This document shows positions 59,385-64,000 of a stretch of 64,000 nucleotides of DNA, one piece after another (positions within the stretch are counted from its first letter, which is position 1; every line of letters starts with the position of its first letter). The notes under the pieces are model-generated. The model saw nothing but the letters and a program-made list of their open reading frames with translations, was not told the DNA's origin and ran no database searches. The position numbers and the translations under genes were made by a program. Source of the DNA: Uloborus plumipes (taxonomy: Eukaryota; Arthropoda; Arachnida; Araneae; Uloboridae); assembly GCA_038373865.1 (NCBI GenBank), contig JAXGGA010003010.1, forward strand, positions 1 through 64,000, given 5' to 3'.

Positions 59385-59585
59385 AAACAAATGAGAAGTT
59401 TAAGCAGCGCTACCTATATGTTTGAAATTTTAGTTACAACCAAAGCAACAATTATCTTTTGTACTTGAACAAAGAAACCTAGCCTGAACTTCGTCTACGG
59501 ATATAATCAGGGGAACTTACAGCCTAAGGCAGAATCCGAGAGATTGCAACGTGATTGAAAGAAGTGCTATGCCGATCGATAACTT

Positions 59586-59660
59586 CTATCTCTCACGGGA
59601 TTTGAACCCGTGCCCTCTGTGAGATAGATCAGAGCGGTCTCTCCTCCACCTACTTTGTAA
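59586..59660 (-). repeat. tRNA-like segment (T-arm and B box) of a probable SINE
   Basis: On the minus strand CACGGG-TTCAAAT-CCCGTG forms a perfect T-arm-like hairpin containing the B box GGTTCAAATCCC. It is enclosed by a 7-bp stem, CTATCTC..GAGATAG (42 nt in all). CTCTG..CAGAG upstream could pair as an anticodon arm with an oversized loop. It does not fold as a full cloverleaf, so I call it tRNA-derived and not a tRNA gene. Confidence 0.42.
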
Positions 59661-60855
59661 GAGATTTCTTCTCTACCGAGAGTGCTTCTAGGCTTTCCTT
59701 ATTTACGTGGAAAAGACGGATAAAAATGTTAGTATTTTTTCTGATTAGTTTCTTTTCGTGTTTAAAACTGTGTGTCAAAACCACACTTTGAGCAACTTTA
59801 TGTAGTTGATATGATTTTATAGCCTGTCTTTCGACATTCAGAGCTCAGTTATGAATTTGGTAAAGAAAAAAAATGAGTTGCAATATTTTCAAAAATAACT
59901 TTAGTATTTTAGGTGACAGTAGAGCTAATCTAGAATTCTGTCTCTTGTAATGAATTCCTATTCTCTACTAATAATAAAGCAGAAGGTTTGTCTTTCTTTC
60001 TGTCCTTCTGTCTGTCTGTTACGCGCGTAGCGCCAAAACCGTTTGGTCGATTTTCATGCCACTTGGCACAAAATTAGTTTGTAGCATGTAGTTTTGCACC
60101 TCGAAGCGATTTTTCGAAAATTCCATTTCGTTCTTTTTCTATTCGAATTCTTAGTGGAAATTCGATAAAATAGGGAAGAAATATTTCACACACATTTTCA
60201 AGTCTTATGTCATTCGAAAGCTTGGAATTTTCTGCACAAAATGACATTTTTTCGAAGTTTCTACGATCATCAGGAGAGCTGTAACAATTTTTTTAAGAAT
60301 CCCGGAATTCAAGGCTTACCTTCAGTAAAGCAAGCCAAACGATTCTAAATGTAATAGCTCGAGGATAAAATTTGTTTGAAAAGAGAGATGAAATGAATTA
60401 TTTTATCAACGGAAATCAACTTTTCATGTTGTTACCATGGTTACGTGTTCATACTTATTTTTGTTTCGTTCTTTTTCCCGCGTTGCCAGACGTAGTATTT
60501 TTGATACTACGGTTGTATTTTTTCGGCCCAAATAAGGAGCGTAGTATTTTTCTGGCAATCCTGTTTCCAATATACTTTAATGACTTAATTAAAAGATTTG
60601 GCGGGTTTTTTTTTTTTCATTTGCATAGATTTCGCATTTTAGCAAAATTGATTTTGGAAACGTTTGGAAACAGTAGTATTTTATAGTATTTTTTAGAGGA
60701 GGCGTAGTATTTTTCGGTTTCAATTCTCTGGCATCCCTGTCTTTTTCCCAATATCGTATCAATTGCGATATTGCATCGTTCTTTTTAGCCTACTTTCCCG
60801 TTAAAAATAAAAGAAAGACGAAAAAAGTATTAAAAGTAGCTTAATGCATCTAAAA

Positions 60856-60950
60856 AATATCGCCAAGTCCAAAAAAAGCGCCAAGTTAAAAAAATATCGC
60901 CAAGTTAAAAAAATATCGCCAAGTCCAAAAAATATCGCAAAGACAAAAAA
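60856..60950 (+). repeat. Short tandem repeat AAATATCGCCAAGTY
   Basis: Four to five units of about 18-22 bp, variably AAAAAATATCGCCAAGTT or CC variants. The same word occurs inverted at 62692-62830 in the right part of the Helitron. Confidence 0.8.
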
Positions 60951-61017
60951 ATAAAGAGGTAAAATGAATATCGTAAAATTAAAAATTGAAAGTAGGGTAT
61001 TGAGATGGGGAATTTGT

Positions 61018-61068
61018 GTGTCGGTCTGTCGGTCTGTCGGTCGGTCGGTCTGTCGGTCTGTCTGTCCC
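61018..61068 (+). repeat. GGTCTGTC microsatellite
   Basis: Alternating GTCG/GTCT tetranucleotides ending in TCTGTCCCCCC. It directly precedes the 147-bp array. Confidence 0.9.
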
Positions 61069-61072
61069 CCCC

Positions 61073-61640
61073 TAATAACTTTTGAATGAACATTCCGATT
61101 TGGACAAACTTTTTTTTGTTGGAAAGATCTCGGCGAGTACAGCTCATTCCCATATTTGATTTTTTGATTTGAACAATTTTTGGTTCAACTTTGAGCCGTT
61201 CAAATAACCGGTTCCGCGATACTAACTTTTGAATGAACAGTCTGATTTGAACAAACTTTTTTTTGTTCGAAAGATCTTTTCAAGGATACTTCATTCCCGT
61301 ATCTACATTTTTGATTTGAACAATTTTTCGTTCAACATTGAACCGTTCAAACAAGCCTTCACCCCTAATAACTTTTGAGTGAACAGTCCGATTTAAACAA
61401 ACTTTTTTTTGTTCGAAAGATATCGGCAAGGATACTTCATTACCGTATTTAAATTTTCAATGTGAACATTTTTTCGTTCAACATTGAACCGTTCAAGCAT
61501 CCTTTCTCCACCTAATAACTTTTAAGTGAACCGTCTAAATTGAACAAACTTTTTTTGTTCGAAAGATCTCGGAGAGACTCGTTCCCATATTTCACTTTTC
61601 AATTTGAACCATTTTTTGTTCAATGATGAACCGTTCAGAA
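61073..61640 (+). repeat. 147-bp tandem array, four diverged copies
   Basis: Each copy runs TAATAACTTTTGARTGAACA, GTCYGATTTGAACAAACTTT, GTTCGAAAGATCTC, TTCATTCCCGTAT, TTTGAACAATTTTTCGTTCA and ATTGAACCGTTCA. Copies begin at 61073, 61221, 61366 and 61513. AT-rich and non-coding. Confidence 0.85.
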
Positions 61641-63164
61641 AATTTTTTAACATGAGCGCCTACTGGGAAATTTAAATTGAATGTTAATTCTAAACTTAAA
61701 GGCGGATTTCCTTCAAACTAACTTTGTAAGAAAACAGTTTTGATAAAAAATGTATGTTAAGTACTTTTCTGAAAAATTTTCTGTGAGGACTCTGATTCCG
61801 ACTTCGACTCCGCAAACATGGCGGAAATGCAGGCTCAGAAAAAAAATGACTGACTGGGCAGACGATTTTTTGTTTATTTATTCATTTTTTTTTGTTTAAT
61901 TTATTATTATTATTTTTATTTTTTTATTTTTTTTTTGGCAGACGATATTTTTTTTTTTTTTTTTTGATTACAAAAATTGTTCATTCACGAGAGCATTTTA
62001 TTCTTTACTTATATTTAACAACTGGCAACGGGTTAAAAATAAAATTCGAGATATTTTTTTAACGAACGAGGTTTTTTTTCTTTTTTCGATAAAATGTGTT
62101 TTGATGTTCTTTGCACTTTTATTTTATTTTTTATTTTTTTTTTTTCATTTGAAAACGATTGTGAAATTTTTCTACGGAAGAACTATAGCAGTTACATTCT
62201 GTAAAAGGTGCGACAAAACTTTATTTACTCGTTTATTTACTTTTTACGTGTCCTGATCATCTGATAAGAGGGGTATATTTTGCTTTTAGAAATCAGCTTT
62301 AAGTGTTATAAAGGTATGTTTGACATAATTTTCAGTTTCAGATATTCAAGAGAATATTGATTTGATGCTAGATTGCCGATGTCGATGTTCGGGAAAGTAG
62401 GCTCATTTAGTTCTTGACAGAACTTCTTGTTAAAGTGTTTCATTTCGGAAAATGTATTGTTTTGTTTTTTAAGCTAGGAAAGAAAACTTTCTTCTTCTTT
62501 TAAACTTTGGTAAGATTTCTGTTAGTTTCTGTGAGCAACAAAATTGTTCCTTTTTTCTCTTTTGGCTTATTTTTGTGCATCTGCCCTTGGGGTTGCATTC
62601 GAATGTTCCAAGGGGGTGTTTTACCCCTTTTGTGGAGTAAATCAGTGTTCATTTCAATGCAGACAAAAGTGATATGAATTCCCACGACCACTTGGCGTTA
62701 TATCGCCAAGCTTTTGGTCGCCAAGTATTTGCCGCCATTTTGGTGACATATCACCAAGTTGGCGAAAAAAATTGTTTTCTTTTTTTTATTTGGACTCAAT
62801 TTGGCGCTATTGGCGATATTTTGCGAAAAATCCACTGAATGATGTTAAAATCGGCGATATTTAGGGGATTAATCATTGTAAAACATTTTTTTTGCATTGT
62901 TTCGTGGCAAACTAGGGATATAAATGTTTGAACTGTTATCTTGCTCTGCTCACTCCAAGCACTATTTTAGCACTTAAGGCATCTACTAAGAAATTTACAC
63001 GTAAAAATAAGTAGCGTGGGGTCCATACCAGATTTTTATATCATACTTTGAAGGAGTTATAGTTGAATTACAACTAAAATAGAGCATTTTTTCTGCGATA
63101 TCAATTATTTTACAAATGAACTTTTAATTTTATACCACGGGCAAAGCCGTGCGGGTACCGCTAG

Positions 63165-64000
63165 TAATACAATAAAGCAGAATAACTATTAAACTGGATT
63201 TTAAATGTATAAAATTACATTATTCTTCTGGATTACAATATCAAATTAACTCTATACACTGGATTTTACTATAGTTGCGCCCCGTAAAATGTATTTATCT
63301 TTTTTCTGTTCATCTATTTGACTGTTTTTACTTTCCTTGTCATCATTTTCTTTCTCCTTACCGCTACGAAAATGCTGCTAGGGGATAATTTAACAATTTT
63401 TGTGGACCACATGCTAATATGACTGACGTATTTATGTGAAGTTATTTGAACGCGTTTCATAACTTAACATGGCTACTTAAATCTAATTTACTAAAAAAAT
63501 ATTTGGATGGGTAAAATTTTCCTATCTGCTAATTGCCTCACTTTCCGTAGGTCAAAAACTTCTGCATCCTACTTAACTACTCGATGCAAGCAGTATTCCA
63601 AATTGAAGTACAATACCAGAACTTGATATAAGTACAGGTATATGATCCACATTTTGTTCGAATATTACAATGCATTTTTTGTTTCAATGCCTCATTATTA
63701 ATTACAATCTATCTGAGTAATTTCAGTTAAATTGATTTATTCAACTTAAACTAATCTGTTCCATTTTTTGCCTCAATATTTACCTCTTGATATTTGCAAG
63801 TAATCTTTCGCTCAAGACTAGTCTTTATACGTATTTTGATCTCTGCTCAGAGTTATACATGACATCATTCGACAAAACATGCCACAAACTCCCTTTTCTG
63901 CTGCGATTTCTCAGCGTATTAGTTTTAAATGCCCAATCAGGACGGTTTTGACGACTGCAATGTAATACATCAATAATAACATTTCAGTAAAAAAAAAACA
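63165..64000. other. No gene seen
   Basis: AT-rich sequence to the window edge. No frame or repeat recognised. Confidence 0.5.

Larger units (their letters stand above)
59962..63164 (+). mobile_element. 3.2-kb non-autonomous Helitron
   Basis: The 5' end TCTCTACTAATAATAAAGCA is the typical Helitron start (TC then TACTAATA..AAAGC), followed by pyrimidine-rich sequence and GTAGCGCCAAAACCGTTTGG. The 3' end has the hairpin CACGG-GCAAAG-CCGTG, then GGGTACCGCTAG and T. No Rep or helicase frame is present. It carries a GGTCTGTC microsatellite, a 147-bp tandem array (61073-61640) and ATATCGCCAAG words in opposite orientation near its two sides (60856-60945 and 62692-62830). Around 60488-60740 a GTAGTATTTTT-containing unit with GTTGCCAGA / GATGCCAGA ends may be a nested hAT-like MITE. 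Confidence 0.68.

Noticed and set aside
59586..59627. Possible truncated tRNA gene (7-bp stem plus T-arm)
   Set aside because: No D arm or normal anticodon loop can be placed, and it is followed by no T-run terminator of note; better explained as a SINE piece.
60905..61153. 82-codon minus-strand frame with DRQTDRPTDRQTDRP
   Set aside because: Translation of the GGTCTGTC microsatellite; not a gene.

Overview
This is an AT-rich piece of an animal nuclear genome with almost no unique coding sequence and a very dense, nested load of transposable-element (TE) remnants. The mix of TEs points to an arthropod: Tc1/mariner-type elements, hAT, piggyBac-like and pogo-like MITEs, Helitron tails, a Jockey/RTE-type LINE fragment and a Penelope-like remnant. 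I favour a chelicerate, probably a spider, because the LINE fragment at 5.7-6.1 kb resembles the C-terminal end of LINE proteins I remember from spiders. That assignment is inference. No rRNA gene, canonical tRNA gene, CRISPR array, operon or bacterial signature is visible. Nearly all short open frames are chance frames or shadows of TEs.

Layout. 0-8 kb: a LINE-like tail, a GC-rich GTGAC-motif TIR element, two copies of a palindrome-rich 'TACAGT' MITE, a LINE reverse-transcriptase C-terminal relic and a 'GGTCATTCC' MITE. 8-10.3 kb: two copies of a 'TTTAACCGACTTC' repeat carrying a tRNA-like module, a 256-bp MITE and a foldback element. 11.2-13.7 kb: two hAT-type elements with 8-bp target-site duplications (TSDs) and one piggyBac-like MITE. 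13.8-15.3 kb: a complete but stop-riddled Tc1-like element. 16.3-20.7 kb: diverged tandem repeats, a 100-bp MITE, copy A of a 1.64-kb TIR element, and a Penelope-like remnant holding a hammerhead-ribozyme-like fold. 22.3-26.4 kb: further copies of the foldback and CGACTTC repeats, and one candidate host exon at 25.2-25.3 kb. 26.7-29.6 kb: a degraded DDE transposon with a PHD-like zinc-finger relic and a nested second element. 32.3-33.8 kb: a second dead Tc1-like element. 35.5-37.1 kb: copy B of the 1.6-kb TIR element, inverted relative to copy A. 43.9-45.9 kb: a Helitron helicase relic and two pogo-like MITEs. 46.9-48.3 kb: an internally deleted piggyBac-like element that keeps both ends of its transposase gene. 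49.2-50.4 kb: a Tc1/mariner-type element with an intact 348-codon transposase. 50.9-56.5 kb: more pogo-like, piggyBac-like and 'ACCAGGAATTACCCC' elements. 58.0-59.4 kb: a 1.38-kb near-perfect palindrome. 60.0-63.2 kb: a 3.2-kb non-autonomous Helitron.

How the parts work together: the autonomous-type proteins seen here (DD36E and DD32E Tc1-like transposases, piggyBac-like transposase, Helitron helicase, a PHD-tailed DDE transposase) are the kinds of enzyme that would mobilise MITEs of the same superfamilies. Only the 49.2-50.4 kb transposase is intact. The most noteworthy items are that element, the paired 1.6-kb TIR family with 4-bp TSDs and a repeated GTTACCGATCTGA motif, the large palindrome, and the hammerhead-like fold. 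Boundaries come from reading the sequence by eye. Family names rest on recalled motifs, and no database search was possible.
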